The notes under the pieces: generated by a model | What the model was told of the DNA's origin: nothing | The model's database searches: none | The model's input: the letters and a program-made list of their open reading frames with translations, nothing else | Made by a program: the position numbers and the translations under genes | In this document: positions 39,489 to 52,600 of the stretch, one piece after another | How positions within the stretch are numbered: the stretch's first letter is position 1 | Layout: each line of letters starts with the position of its first letter | Assembly: GCA_040954595.2 (NCBI GenBank) | Contig: CM082580.2 | Location: forward strand, 14,384,001 to 14,448,000 | Source: Balanoglossus misakiensis | Lineage: Eukaryota > Hemichordata | Reading direction: 5' to 3' | DNA: 64,000 nucleotides

Positions 39489-40112
39489 CGATTCTCAAAG
39501 ATGAGCCCATGCGTATCACGTGACACGTTTAAAGTGGTGACGACATCAAATTTGTGCGCGCTTCCTGGCGCGGCGACAGCAGACGAAAAAATCACAAACT
39601 TTTTTTTTACATCAACACAAACAGAAATGACCTCTTTTCTCTGTTGCATATTCTTTAATGTTCGTTTTGTTTATGAAATATAGGAGTATTAGGTAAGTTC
39701 GTGACCAAAATTGAATTAGTTGAGTAGTTTTTCGAGGCATTTTTACTAAATGCATGGTCACGAAAGATTCCGATTGATGCGATTCTCGCCAGAGCATCAT
39801 TTCCCCTCCACGAAAACAACATGTGGTTTATGACGATGTCCGGGAACGACCCAGCGTTTATATTTGAGAGATTATCTGCTAAAGCTACCTGGTCAATAAG
39901 CGCTGTTGTTGAACTTGAACCTTGTTAACAGCAGCATCGATCTGATCGCGTGTGATGGGTACTGTAGCACTAGCAGCATTCCGAAAGTGATTGATTAAAA
40001 ATCAAAACTGTAGACTGGTCAATGAGTATCTGCAGACAATAAAAATCAATTTCTACATTTTCAAGTATATTTCACATGTATTATCATTTTCCAGGCAATC
40101 AACCAAACCACA
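39489..40112. promoter_or_regulatory. Shared bidirectional promoter region
   Basis: This 0.6-kb gap separates the iminopeptidase ATG (39488, leftward) from the first recognised ATG of the ankyrin gene (40113, rightward). CACGTG lies at 39517-39522 within ATCACGTGAC, so an E-box sits very close to the leftward start. GC content rises at 39535-39590 (GCGCGCTTCCTGGCGCGGCG). The ankyrin transcript may have a non-coding 5' exon here, because CATTTTCCAG at 40085-40094 looks like a splice acceptor 18 bp before its ATG. Confidence 0.55.
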
Positions 40113-40774
40113 ATGGACCGCCTCAAAGTAGAAATTCTGGAACGTCTTGACAATTTCCAGATGCAAAACGTATATAGGTATATCAAAGCACATGTCAATG
40201 AGACTTTGGAATATACATGGCCGATAATACAAGCACATCACGAAACATTGGTGGATTATGCTAAGATAGGTAAATAATTTGTATACATTTTGAAAGGGGC
40301 AGGTTAATAAAAATGTTTTTTTTTTTTTTCCGGGCATGGAACCGTAGATAATTGAATGCACTGATCTCAGTGTGAATTAGTGTTTAGAGTACTAAACTTT
40401 AATCTGATCAACATCTATCCTAGACAAAAATGCAAACAAAAAGAAATTATGTTATTGGATCACAGATTCTAGTATACATTTGAAAGATACCTAATTTCCG
40501 GCCACTTTCATTGAATTAAAACAATAAGTTGTTGAGTACATGATGATGCCTTGTAACTTTTATAGGATTGGTTGTACTGTTTACTGTTTCAACAGGTTTG
40601 GAAACTCTAAACACAGGTGCAGGATTCATCCTTCAGAACCATTTTGAAACAGTGATCTACTCATGTAGTTTGCTTCTCACTTTGCTGATCCTCTGCCATT
40701 TATTGTGTCATTGGATGGGTAAGTAATATTGCTGAGATTAAACAGTAGTTTGTTGATGATGAAATCTCCTCCCT

Positions 40775-40841
<67 letters not shown>

Positions 40842-43800
40842 CCACCACCACCACCACCATCATCTCCTCCTCCTCCTCCTCCTCCTCCTCATCATCATCA
40901 TCATCATCACAACCACCACAACCACCACCATCATCATCTTCTCCTCCTCCTCCTCCTCCTCCTCCTCCTCATCATCATCATCATCATCATCACAACCACC
41001 ACAACCACCACCATCATCATCTTCTCCTCCTCCTCCTCCTCCTCCTCCTCATCATCATCATCATCATCATCACAACCACCACAACCACCACCATCATCAT
41101 CTTCTCCTCCTCCTCCTCCTCCTCCTCATCATCATCATCATCACAACCACCACCACCACCATCATCATCTTCTCCTCCTCCTCCTCCTCCTCATCATCAT
41201 CATCATCATTAATTAGTCATCATCAAATCAGCATCATCATAAATCTCAATAGACTGCATGTCTGATTAAAAAAGTTTTAAAATGAGCAGAATGAAATGAA
41301 TTTATGATACAAGGTATTTCAGATCACAGTAGTTATGAAAATGTCAAAAGTAAACCCATTTTATTTCAGGACACATTAAGGCTAAGAAGTCAATAAGAAA
41401 GTACAGTAGTGATGATATCTGTGATCTAGCAAAGGTAATGTGGATTAATTTGAATGATTTCACATTTTCACAGAATGGTGTATATAGCAATTGTGTAAAA
41501 GAAACATCAATCAATTCTTTTGGCAATTTTTGTGTATGTGCTAATTCATGACATTAGGAATTGGTCGATGATTGAGAACCTTCATTACAAAAAAGGACTT
41601 CACTTTGAAATAAGCCATAAATGATACTTATCAATATGTTTTAACTGAGCTTTGTTTTAAAACATTTCAGACAGCCTATCAACCCAAGAATACTGAATTA
41701 GTCATGAAAATGGTTGATACATATCAACTTGATGTCAATTGTGCACTTCCTGTGACTGGAATGACTTTGTTTTTGGTAAGGCAATATTATTACTTCTGTT
41801 CAATATTTAAATAATAACACGTTGGCGAGGGCAACATCAATTTGAAGTCTGCACGAGGAATGGTGGTCTCTGACCATAACATTGATGATGCCCAAGTCTG
41901 CACGAGGAATGGTGGTCTCTGACCATAACATTGATGATGCCCAAACCAAAGGCGTCAGAAAGGTGTCACATTGTAAATTACTGACAGAGTGTCTTGTGGA
42001 AGAGAAAAACATGTGAATAATAAATCTTGTTGATCTTCATATAGTGTGCGTGTGTAAGTGGACAGAAGAGACTGGTCAGCTTCATGTTGGACAAAGGTAA
42101 GACTTGTGATGTTTAATTTCATCAGCAGACTTTAACTTTCAGAACATGTCTAAATTACATTCTATTATGATTTTTTAAAAATGTTGTTGGTTTGTAGGCG
42201 CTGACGTTGGCAGCAAAACTGTGGAAGGTGACTCACCTTTGTATCTGGCAACATTTGCCATCTCCAACTCAGTCAGGATGGATATCACCTTAGTTGAATT
42301 ACTCATTAAAGCAGGTAAGAGAGGTGGGGGAGGGGGAGGGGTTGAGACAGGCTGGACCAGGGGACAGAGACAGACAGAGAGGTATACAGGTAGAAGATAT
42401 TACATTTCGTGTTAGCTGAGAAATATTGTTTCATTGGATTTTTGTTGGGTCAATATCTTGTTTCTTCCCGCATTTTCACATGTGATTTTCTGCCCAGTGG
42501 CAAATGTAATCTCATACTAAAATGGTAGTCATTCAATCACTCAGTAACATGTATTAAAAGCCATTTCATGCTAGGTCAGTTTACTATATAAACTGTTCAC
42601 AGCAAATACCACAAATTCCCTGGTTTCAGATAGTCAGTCTAGTAGAGCAAAGGGTGGTTAGAATCAGAATATCCCTTGCCAATAATGCATGGATATCAAT
42701 ATATCTCATTGATGTCAGCATATAGATACTCAACAACAAAACTACATTATTTTCCCCTCAAATGCTCTTCATTCATGCACATATACTGGAGTATGTGACT
42801 GAAGCGAAATTTAATGACAGGTTTACCCTCAAGAGGGCGCCCCACACCATCCCCTCTGTGGAGGTCCAACTTTACCAGAGAAAACAATAAAATTGGGTTT
42901 AATTGTAATAATGAACTTGGATTAATGCACCTTGTATCTACACTCTGCCATGTCAAGAAGGCAGATAGTATCTTTACTATTGACATTACTTTTAAGTTCA
43001 AGACTTTTTCATCTGAACACAGCTGAGAGATTAGTTGTATCGTATAGACACACTTTTCACACATGAAATGCTGACAGACCCATGCAGTCCTAAACAACAT
43101 GCAACTGTATACACATGCATACCTGTCTCTAACAAAGCAAAGGGGATCAGATGGGTTCTTAGTCATGCACTTTTATTTACAAAGCGTACAAAGTGTATTT
43201 CTGGTACAAAGTGTTTTTTGAGAGTACTATGGGCCTGCTTCTCAGCCATTCTAGACTGCCTTGTATTGTGATCACCTTTGTTGGTACATTCATAGTTTGC
43301 AACTGTATCACAAAGCAATCACTGCTCAGGTTCCTTATGGTAGTTCTAATTTGACTTAGTTTCAAAGAGTCAGGAAACGGGTGAGGTATATTACCTATCG
43401 TCAGGTTACATCGAGACAGAACAAAATGAAAAGTGAACTTGGAAAGATGTTTGACTCAAGCCACAATAAACTCTGACGTGCACAAGAATCTGTTGTACAC
43501 TGCTTCACTGTGTGTTCTTTGGTTTAGTGTTCTAGCATGCACAGCCATTACAGTCTCTGGGCACACTTGTTGTTTTAGAGAATAACAAAGACACCTGTGT
43601 TGCGAGAGTAAACAAAATTCCCTGTGTTTCACTCAGACTGTGCACGTTGCCAAAAGAGATCACTGTGCATCCCGATAAACCACCAGTGTTTACCAAGCAC
43701 AGGAATTGTCACAAAATCTCTCAACAAATAAAGCAAAATCAGACAGGATCTCATTCCTGTGAAAGTTGCACTGGTTTGTTTAACCAACACTGGCAACAGA

Positions 43801-46295
43801 AAAGTGATTCTGCGTGCAGTCGTTGGTTTATTTTGTTTGGTGAAATGTAATAAAAGTAACGAGATATGCATTTATGTGAATTCAGGCGAAACACAATCCG
43901 TCACTAATTTTTCAGACAAAGTTCGCTTTCCTGCCATGCTTCCATGGTTGGTTTGAATTTCAATTCCCGTAGAAAAAAACTGCCAGGGATTCTAATTTCA
44001 GACCTCACACACAACATCCACACAATCTTCATTGTCCACTAAGCTGGCAAATATTTAGGGAAAACTTAATTCCATATAGTCTAGCTTTGTTTTTGTTTAC
44101 AAGTGGCACAGGTGCTCAAGTTACCTGTGGTGGCATCACTCTTATTACACTTCAAACAGGATGCACGGGTCGTGAAGTTATCGGCATTTCGTTTCCTATA
44201 CCCAACTGCGTCACTGCGTCTTGCGTAGACTGATCAATCAGTAGCAACAAAATGCTACAAAGTAGCGACAAAGTGCCAGACAATGTAGTGGCAGTGGATT
44301 TGTTTTGAAAAGCACAATGTATTTTAAACTGGAATTCTTTGCTGGGACAGAATTACAGTGTACAACAGGCAATGACTGATCCAATTTTTCTGACTCATGC
44401 AATGATGAAATTTGCTGAATTCAGTGAAATACTAAGATCAAACATTGATATGACGAGACAGAGTGAATGAATTGAAATTAGTGTATAAAGCAATTTAATA
44501 TTATAACCGAGGGGTCGAAACATCTTTAGTTCTTCTAAAAGTATGCCTGTTCCTTGTCTGTTGTAATTCAAACCTTTAGACTGACTTCACTTTTACAGTA
44601 ATCTTTGACAAGTTCACCATTGCATCATTGCTTGAAAGACAAGTTACCTTGCAAATATTAAAAATATGAAAATGTAACAACCACTGAAGCTTTCGTTATT
44701 TGTTCATATTTCAAGGTTGTAATGTGAATGCACAGAATAGAATGGGTAACACTGCTTTACATCAAGCAGCAATGAAGGGAAACCCTGTTCTTATAAGAAC
44801 ACTCCTGCAGTATGGTAAGTTGACAAAAGCCTTTTTGCAAATATTCTCTTGTTTCTCATTTGCTCTTTGCAAGATACAAGATGATTTGTACAACAGTTTT
44901 CCAATTCCTATTCAGTCTACATTTTCTACTAAAGACACACTTTCTTTTGGGGATGGGAATTCCAATTTTCTAAACAAGCACCAAGCTGTGACTTTGTTCA
45001 CAGAAAAAATATAGTTCCGACAGGCGACAGACCTTTTGCATGAGTATCGCAAGATACACCTGTAAATTGAATAAGAGCTACTCTGAAACAGATGTGCATA
45101 TATATAGCACATGTAAATATTTGTTGTCTACTAGGTTATGGCCTTCATAAAGTGGTACTGTTCAAACTAGCAGACACTTCTACTTTCCATATACAAATCC
45201 CATGGCCACCTGAACAAAAAACACTTGGAAGCTTGAATTCCTCTGAATTCCCAGGCATTCTGAAAATCCATTGACGTGTTGTTAACATCCTTTCCAGGGG
45301 CTGATCCTTGCATTGAGAACAACCAACACATCTATCCCATTGACTGTGCCATCAATTCAGGTGAGGCAGAGTTCCCAGCTAAATGATAAGTGGCATTGCT
45401 TATGTATACTTTAGAACAAAATAATCCATAAGTATTTCTAAGTCATTGCTTTAAAACAGATTCTTTCTCTTCAAGTACAGAAAAGAAACACCAGACTATA
45501 TCAGTAAAAGAGTTAAAAAAAAAAATCAGGCCAATTTATCGACAGCAGAAATCCATTTCGTGGAAAGACAAGTGCTGTGAGGATCATGTATTTGTAACTT
45601 TCAAGTCACATATACTCGTCACACACATCCTTTAAGTACAGAACTTTCATACGCTTTAATTTTATGAGCATGTATTCATGCAGTCTCCAAGGGTTGTCTA
45701 AGTTTTAATCTATTAGCTGTTAGTACAAATGTACACACATAATAGGGCAATGTCAGGTACTTGTGTGTAGCCTAGAGTTCTCATACAGATTTGCATTCAT
45801 ATGTCTTGAAAAGACACTATCAATCCACAAGGACAGGCCTTTTATATGAAAGTGCATAGTAGAGTGAATTTCCACTACTTTATCCCTGATGGGACCACGT
45901 ACAGCTCATTGTTTGCAGGTAATGAAGGGGAACCGTTTCCTTCAGTAGCAAAGGGGTTCCACCCAATTTCAATGTGGGAAAATTGTATGGCTAGGGGTTT
46001 TCTGGTGAGCCCTAAATTCATTGTGGAAGAGATGTTGCCCAAATTATGAAAGCCAGCGTGTGTACAAAATGTATGTGTGAATACCTGTGCAGAAGTAACT
46101 GTGTTAAATGGTCTTCTCTTTGCAGGACATGTGAGGGCGGCTGAGTTACTGGAAATCAAATTCTGTAACCAGAATGTGTGGGACATAATGGAGCCATACA
46201 CCCCACCAAGAATTGCACTGGGTCTGCAGAGTGCCTCCAAACATCACTTGGTGGAGTCGACCATTCGGCGCAAAACTATGCCATTTACTCATTAA
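40113..46295 (+). CDS. Single-pass membrane ankyrin-repeat protein, 316 aa, 9 exons
   Basis: Exons are 40113-40269, 40596-40718, 41370-41434, 41671-41775, 42045-42096, 42198-42314, 44716-44814, 45298-45360 and 46126-46295. All have GT-AG borders and the phases join without a break. Residues 1-52 start MDRLKVEILERLDNFQ and are hydrophilic. Residues 72-92 (VIYSCSLLLTLLILCHLLCHW) form one hydrophobic membrane segment, followed by a basic KAKKSIRK stretch. Ankyrin repeats cover about 140-270, with the signatures GMTLFLCACVSGQ, GDSPLYLATF, GNTALHQAAMKGNP..IRTLLQYGADP and IDCAINSGHVRAAELLE. The C-terminus (RKTMPFTH) ends in TAA. Five of the eight introns split a Gly codon in phase 1 at repeat borders, a common ankyrin exon pattern. 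I do not recognise an orthologue; the role is presumably protein binding at a membrane face. The true 5' end may lie further upstream. Confidence 0.85.
40775..41209. repeat. Compound trinucleotide microsatellite in ankyrin intron 2
   Basis: A run of (ATC)n followed by alternating blocks of (CAC)n, (CTC)n and (ATC)n. A composite block (CATs, CACAACCACCACAACC, CATs, CTTCTCC, CTCs) repeats at intervals of 83, 80 and 68 bp, judged by CTTCTCC at 40938, 41021, 41101 and 41169. It produces a spurious open frame of His/Leu/Ser/Pro runs. It lies wholly inside an intron. Confidence 0.95.
41845..41942. repeat. 49-bp direct duplication in ankyrin intron 4
   Basis: AAGTCTGCACGAGGAATGG at 41845 recurs at 41894, and the whole unit through GATGATGCCC is repeated once with no differences seen. 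This implies a recent tandem duplication. Confidence 0.92.
42315..44715. other. Long intron 6 of the ankyrin gene
   Basis: A 2.4-kb intron with a G-rich stretch right after the donor (GGTGGGGGAGGGGGAGGGG at about 42323-42341). No other gene, repeat or exon with matching phase was recognised. Confidence 0.6.
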
Positions 46296-49200
46296 AGTTC
46301 AGTCAGATACACAGGGAGACAACAAATCAAACAAATCAAAGTATTTCAGTACGCAGAACAATATAAGTAAATTCTTACATAATTAATTGAACAATAGTAA
46401 TAGATAATGACTTTTGCTCCCTTGATTTAATTAGAGTCAGATACTCAGGTTGTATATCAACAATTTTAATGCTTTTAATTATTTTTGTTAATTATGTTCA
46501 TAATTATATTTTATGTAAATATCGTTATAGTATTTACCATATAGACACATGTATACAAAGGTTAGATTTTATGTTTCCTTTGTGATAGATGACATTTTCA
46601 AGACAAAAGTTGTGCCACATGACAGTTTTTATTAACAGGTGTCATTGCATTCATGAGTTCAGTTTCTAACACAAGTTCTTGTACACTTTAAAACTTTGAG
46701 ATTGTCCAGTTTCCATTTTACCGAAAAAAAAGTTGAAATTTTTAACACTTGAATTTTCTTAGTTACTTAGTCATACATCAGAAATCATTTGTTAATGAGA
46801 TATTTGAGTACATAAACATTTTAAGGATTGCAAAAAGTTTTGTCATTCCTGTTTGTACAGCCTGGTGTTACCAATTTTGAATTAAATAATTTAACACAGT
46901 CTACCCTTTCAGTTATATGTTTTTTTTCTATCCGTTATAGAAACACTTCAAATTCTTGTTACAATCCATACTTTGTACGAACAGTCATGGGATGTTGCCT
47001 TTTGTAAACTTTTCTGTAATTGAAAATTCATGATAAAGGGACGAAGCTGACTTTTGACGTATGTGCAATGTTCTGGAAATGTAGCGGAAGTACACAAGAC
47101 ATATTTTCATGGAGATCTGTGAAAATTGGCTGGTGAAATGTTGGTGTCTGAAAGTACCCCTCTTTACAATCATTTTTTGAGAAGTTACTCCAGTTAACAT
47201 CTTGAGTTTAGATATCATGGTTGTTAGTGTTATAACTGGTCATGAAGTTAATTTGATGTTTGTCAAGGTACTTCATCCAATTGGCAGCCAGCAAAACTCT
47301 ATCCTTACGCAGGTGAGGATATTTGTGTAAAACTGATAAACAACCTGTTTTTCTCTGAAGGTACCTGTGTTTTTACATAACAAACACCTGTAGTTAGAGA
47401 AGCAAGGTGAAATTGATGGAAGAGGACCTTGGTATATTCAGCTGGCCTACATAAACTGACACCACACTTTGGGTCACTGTGCAAAACAGAAACTGATGAT
47501 ATATAATACAAGGTCTGTGTTTAGCTTGACCAAAAAAAGGTGTCCCCTTCTTGTGGTTGTGCCAAACTTTTTGAATCCATTGAAAGCATGTGGTTGTTGG
47601 TAAAAAAATTAAAGAAACTTTTCAGAGTTTATTTTGGCAGGTATACTTCTAAAAATTTAAAAATATACCCCAGGGAAAAGGGGACGTATGGTGTAACAGG
47701 TTGGTTTTTGTGTTTGACTTGGATTGGGTGTGAAATCTCGCCTGTGAAAAGACAGACAGTGGCACGGCTGCCAGGTAACTGGACGATGTGTTTTGACAAC
47801 ACACTCTTCAAAGGTGCAGTTTTGAAAACAGAGTAGACGTGTTGAATATCCATAACCTATAGTACGACAAAGTGGAAAGTGTTTCTACCTATGAGCATTC
47901 AAGTGAGGAAGCCGCCAAGTGTATCAAAGAACGAACTCTTTCTCTTATTTCAATTACCTTGTTTCGTCTCTGACTTTTAATGGAAAACGCGTGATTTAAG
48001 CTGCAAAGTTACATGAAATTCTAGAGTTTCCTTTGCTCCCAGAGAAAGATGGGTGAATAGTGCGGGCGAAAAATTGGGAAATTCCAAAGTGTGATGCCGA
48101 GTTGTGCAGATTGAAGTTGCCTATTCGTGAGTCTGAAATTACTTAACTGAACGATTTTGATAAACCAATGAAAATGGCCAATATTTCAAATTATGCACTT
48201 GGTGACTACCAGAAGTGAATTTCAGAGTGACCAGAAAGTTGCACGGAGAAAATTCGCGCACTTTAATTTCCTTCAGCATTGCACTGGATCGGCCTACACC
48301 TGACTTAAAATGGGAGGTGGATTTGCTTTGACGTCCAAAAATGTCAGTATTTGCATGAAAATTGCGATTTCATTGGGGTGATAAAGGATGCAGAGTGTGG
48401 GAAAAACGAGCAGTGAAAAGCTGAAAGGCCACGCCACCAATTCAAAAAACACCCCGACTTGTTTGAAAAAGAGGTCTCACGGTGCACCCCGGAGAACAGT
48501 TGAAATGTTTTTCTTCACTTGTCCCGCTTTCTCTTGCATGTTTAATGGGGCGGAACGTCACGATCAGTGGGGGTAGCGTCAGAGATACTTTACTACTAGT
48601 GTCGTCGTTTTCGAAAAGAGGCACCGATTTCATCTTTTTTCTCCGTCGAACTCAGAAGCTCGTAAAAATGATGAGTTTTGCCGCGAGATTGTGATTTACA
48701 GTAAGTTTTGCATGCTGCGGATCGTGTCGCCCTACATCAGTGAACGACGTCCTTCGAAACATTATACACAGCGCCAGCTATTTGCATCGAAGTGCTGCCC
48801 TGGTTACACCGCGTATCATAGCAGCAATCTCCACGGGCCCGACGTGCACGCACGTACGATCGATTCAACGGGTGACTACGACGCGTAGTATCGGTGAAAC
48901 CAGCAGCAACGCCAGTGACAGCTAAACTGAATGATGTTCACGTAGTCTGAGCGTTGTCCACCTGTTTTCAAATTGAAAGTTTCCTCTGATTTCGCGCACA
49001 GATCGCTTCATAACTTCGTCTCTTCACACATCAGCCAGCCAGCCGTGCCCTCAGATGAACTTGCCCGAATCTATAAATCTCAAGTGGCGCGGATCCAGTC
49101 GTGTGTGGGCATGACGAGACCAATCAATTTGGGAGGAGTCTCAAAAGTGCCGCGCAAAGAAACCAGCCACAACATCAAAGAATACTACATTTACATCGGC

Positions 49201-49608
49201 CTTCCTTATTTATTCATGATTGACATATTCGCCAAAGTTTTAGATAACTAGTATTAACAAAATCTTGTGATTGCTGAGCCGTGGGAGTATAACGCCAGTC
49301 GTCCGTTAAGCAAACTTAGAGAACCACTACAAGTAGTCAGTTTTGCTTAAGGCGCACACACTGCACAGAGAGAGAGCAACGTTCACGGGACATCAACAGT
49401 TTTAACTACAGAAGAAATTTCTTTCGCATGCAGACAGTCGTTCCCATGGATGCGACCTGTATTCTCTGAAAGGAGCAAACAATTTTTCAGTGTCATCACG
49501 TCGTCCGCGTGAACTCCCAGGTTTGGCTCTACTGAAAGTTTTCTTTGGTGGTTAAGTTAAATTAATGCGATTTCGCCTCTCGGTGATGTCTTAAAAAACT
49601 TTGCACAC
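46296..49608. other. Intergenic region and probable promoter/5' UTR of the adhesion gene
   Basis: 46296-47800 is AT-rich. ATTAAA within GAATTAAATAA near 46881 is a possible poly(A) signal for the ankyrin transcript. From about 47900 to 49600 CpG dinucleotides become frequent, as expected of an invertebrate promoter region ahead of the ATG at 49609. No supported open frame is present, and short non-coding 5' exons cannot be excluded. Confidence 0.45.
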
Positions 49609-52600
49609 ATGGCAAATGTATGGACTTGCGTCTTCTTTGTGGTCTGCGTGATAGCAGTTCTTGCCACCGAGAAGATTCAGGCTGAGCCGACAACACCGAA
49701 GAGAAGTGAGATCCCCGAAAAATCGGCCACACGGAGAAGAGGCGACAACTCGGCCAATACAAGGGACCACTTTCAAGCCGGATTGGGCCTTCACCAGAAC
49801 ATTGCCAAGGAAAGCGAAAGCCCCTCTCTATCGTCATCAGAAGTGCTTTCCCGGGAAGGGGAAAGTTTTGACGGCAAACTACCGAGGCAGGACGGGGAGG
49901 CGTTTGATGGAATTTTGCGTGAATTTCAGAACTCTGACCAATCGGAAATACATCGTCATGAAGATGAAGAAGGTCTCCGTGGACAGAGGAATTTTATCTC
50001 ATCGATCCAGCATAATGACAGAGGTAGGTAAAACTCAGCGTGAAGCTTTTAGCACAGGAAAGGAAAGAAAAATCTGTTGTTTTGGAAGATTAAGAAAATC
50101 GGATTTGGGCCATTATTTTCTGCTAATTAGCACGTAACTGTACTTTCGATCACTTTTGCATTTTGGCCGAGAGTTCATTTTTTTAGTTTCCGATCATGTC
50201 TACATTTACGCAGCGACAGAAAAAGTGATGAAGTGACTACTAGAATATAAAGAACTTAGTCAGAATTTAGTTTTTAATACATTCATGTAAGATTAATCTA
50301 AAATTGGTGATATAGGATGTGTGCGTGTATACGTACGTGTACGTGTGTGTGCGCGTGTGTGGGCATTTTTTATAATTCATATAATTGCCAAATGTATACC
50401 TTTACTGCTAAATGCTACACCACTTGATGTATTTGTGACAATTCTGTTTTCTTAATGGGACAATGGCTGTAACTTGTTGATTATTTGACTATTTTGGTCC
50501 GTGCAACAACCACGGCTTCTTGTTCTACTTGCTAAATGTTTAAATGCCTATTGTTCAGCTTGTCAATAAAGTATTTATATTTGTTTAAGTGCAGGTTTAT
50601 TATTGACATTTGAATTTTGCTCTGGACTAAAATTCAGTTGTCAACAATAATGTTGCTGATTATTATAGGCTGTGATGATAAGCTGACCACTTGGCATGTA
50701 AACATGTTGGGATTATAAATTACAAGAAGAAACTGTTGTGGATACACAGAATAAAAACAGAAAATATTGTCAAAACTTACAGCTACTGTCCTTGGATGAC
50801 AACACAACAAACGGTGAAAGTGATAGTATCAATATTATTTTAAATAGTAACGGAGATGTGGCCTCATACAAAACATATCAACAGGGGTTTTTCTAATAGC
50901 AACTTGCCTACTTTATTCAAAAGGCAGTGTGACTGTGTAGAACAAAGCATGGCTGGTTGCTGAGAATGCATTTCACCTTTGCCAGCCCTGCCGGATCCCT
51001 AAGTCAGCCTCTAGGCCTCTGTGTATGTGTGCGTTCAACTACCATTGTGCTACTACAATGACACAATGTGTGAGGCACATTTGAATTTACATATTGGGCA
51101 ATGCACCTACCCACATGGGTGCCTGCCTGGTCACAAGTGCAAAACTGAAGTACATGGGAGACGCTTTCTCCTAGTGGTCTGGCAGTGCCTTTAATGCCAG
51201 TTAGGACAAAAGAAGTATGAACAACTGCACTTAGAAGTAGTTCTTGGCAAATTACAAAAAATCAGTGGTTTGTTTAAACTTCAATTGCACGTGTTCTTTT
51301 ATGCGTTGGTTTTTCTGACTCAATTCATTGTTGTCTCTCTGATTGCATTATTTCCAAAGTGGAGCTTTTGTATGATTGTCCACTGCTCGGCACTTTTACT
51401 GGGACCGAACTCTGCTGGCCCCTTATTCTCGTCTCTCCATATGCTCCGCTTCTGTTCAAACCAGCTGGTCTTTTTCTCATCATTGTCAATATTTAAACAT
51501 CTGAAGTCACAATTTTGTTAAGAAAAGAATCCCAATTAAGTTATAATTAAACAGTTGTCCATCTATGAAATCTTACTGTTGTGAGTAGAAAAAGATAATT
51601 TTAAGTATGCGCTAAAATATACTGCATTATCTTCATTGCAATCAAACAAACCTTGAAAAAATTGTCAAGTCAGCAATTTTTCATTCCCCATGGTTGAATA
51701 TGTGAAAAGTTGTTTACTACAATCCTGCAGATAGTGACAATATTCTTTATCACCTCTAAGTCTAAATAAGAATGTGTTTTATTTAGGCAAGGAATTTTGC
51801 AAAGATTAAAGCTAGATATTAACAGCCAAAAATTTCTGAAATTTTGCTGCATGTGAAATTTCAGAGCTAGTTTCGGAATCTGTCCAGACTACAGAGTAGT
51901 GATCTTAGAAAACTATACAGATTGTAACTGCTTGTGTTTAAAATCTTTTGACATGTGGTAATACATGAACCCATTTGGATGGTGGAGGACTGTGGGAAGG
52001 AACAGATGCAGATCTGTAATACTGAACAGCTTGATATTCCCTTGAAGGCAAAACATGGAAAAATTGAACTCGAAACAGAATGTTGTCTAATTCTAAGTGG
52101 TGGCTGGCTCTAATGAGGCTCCGTACTACCATCTGGTGATGTAACTCAATCTTTGATTTGCATCATAAGATGTTTCTCAGAGTATACACCGTTGTTCCCT
52201 CCCCGATACACAAATACAGACACAAAGAGATGTACAGACACACACTCTGCAGCCAATTGTACATTTTTCTTCTGTTTATAAGGCTACAATCTTGCTGAGC
52301 ATTGCTCCGTGTATATTTTCAGATTTACAGCATTTTTAATCATTTCTATACATGTACTTGGCTACAAAATATGTCATTATTCCCAAGGTGAAATTTAAAA
52401 GTTCTGATCTCTCTCGTGTAATGCATAAAATACATGTATATGCATTAGTGCCTTCAAAATATCTGGAAAAATGATTCTCACCACCTTGAAATTGAATAAA
52501 ATGTTGGCCCCTCCCTTGTTAAGTTATCGGTTTTGTACCTTAGTCACAGCATCTGTGCTGGTAAAGGTTGCATTGGAGTTTAAGCACTTTGTAATCAAAT

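Noticed and set aside
40729-41265. Histidine/serine/proline-run protein
   Set aside because: It is the translation of a trinucleotide microsatellite lying inside an intron between two validated exons of the ankyrin gene.
49661-50137. Alternative 158-codon frame overlapping exon 1 of the adhesion gene
   Set aside because: It lacks a signal peptide or splice continuity and reads through the donor at 50023. The 49609 frame joins downstream exons in phase.
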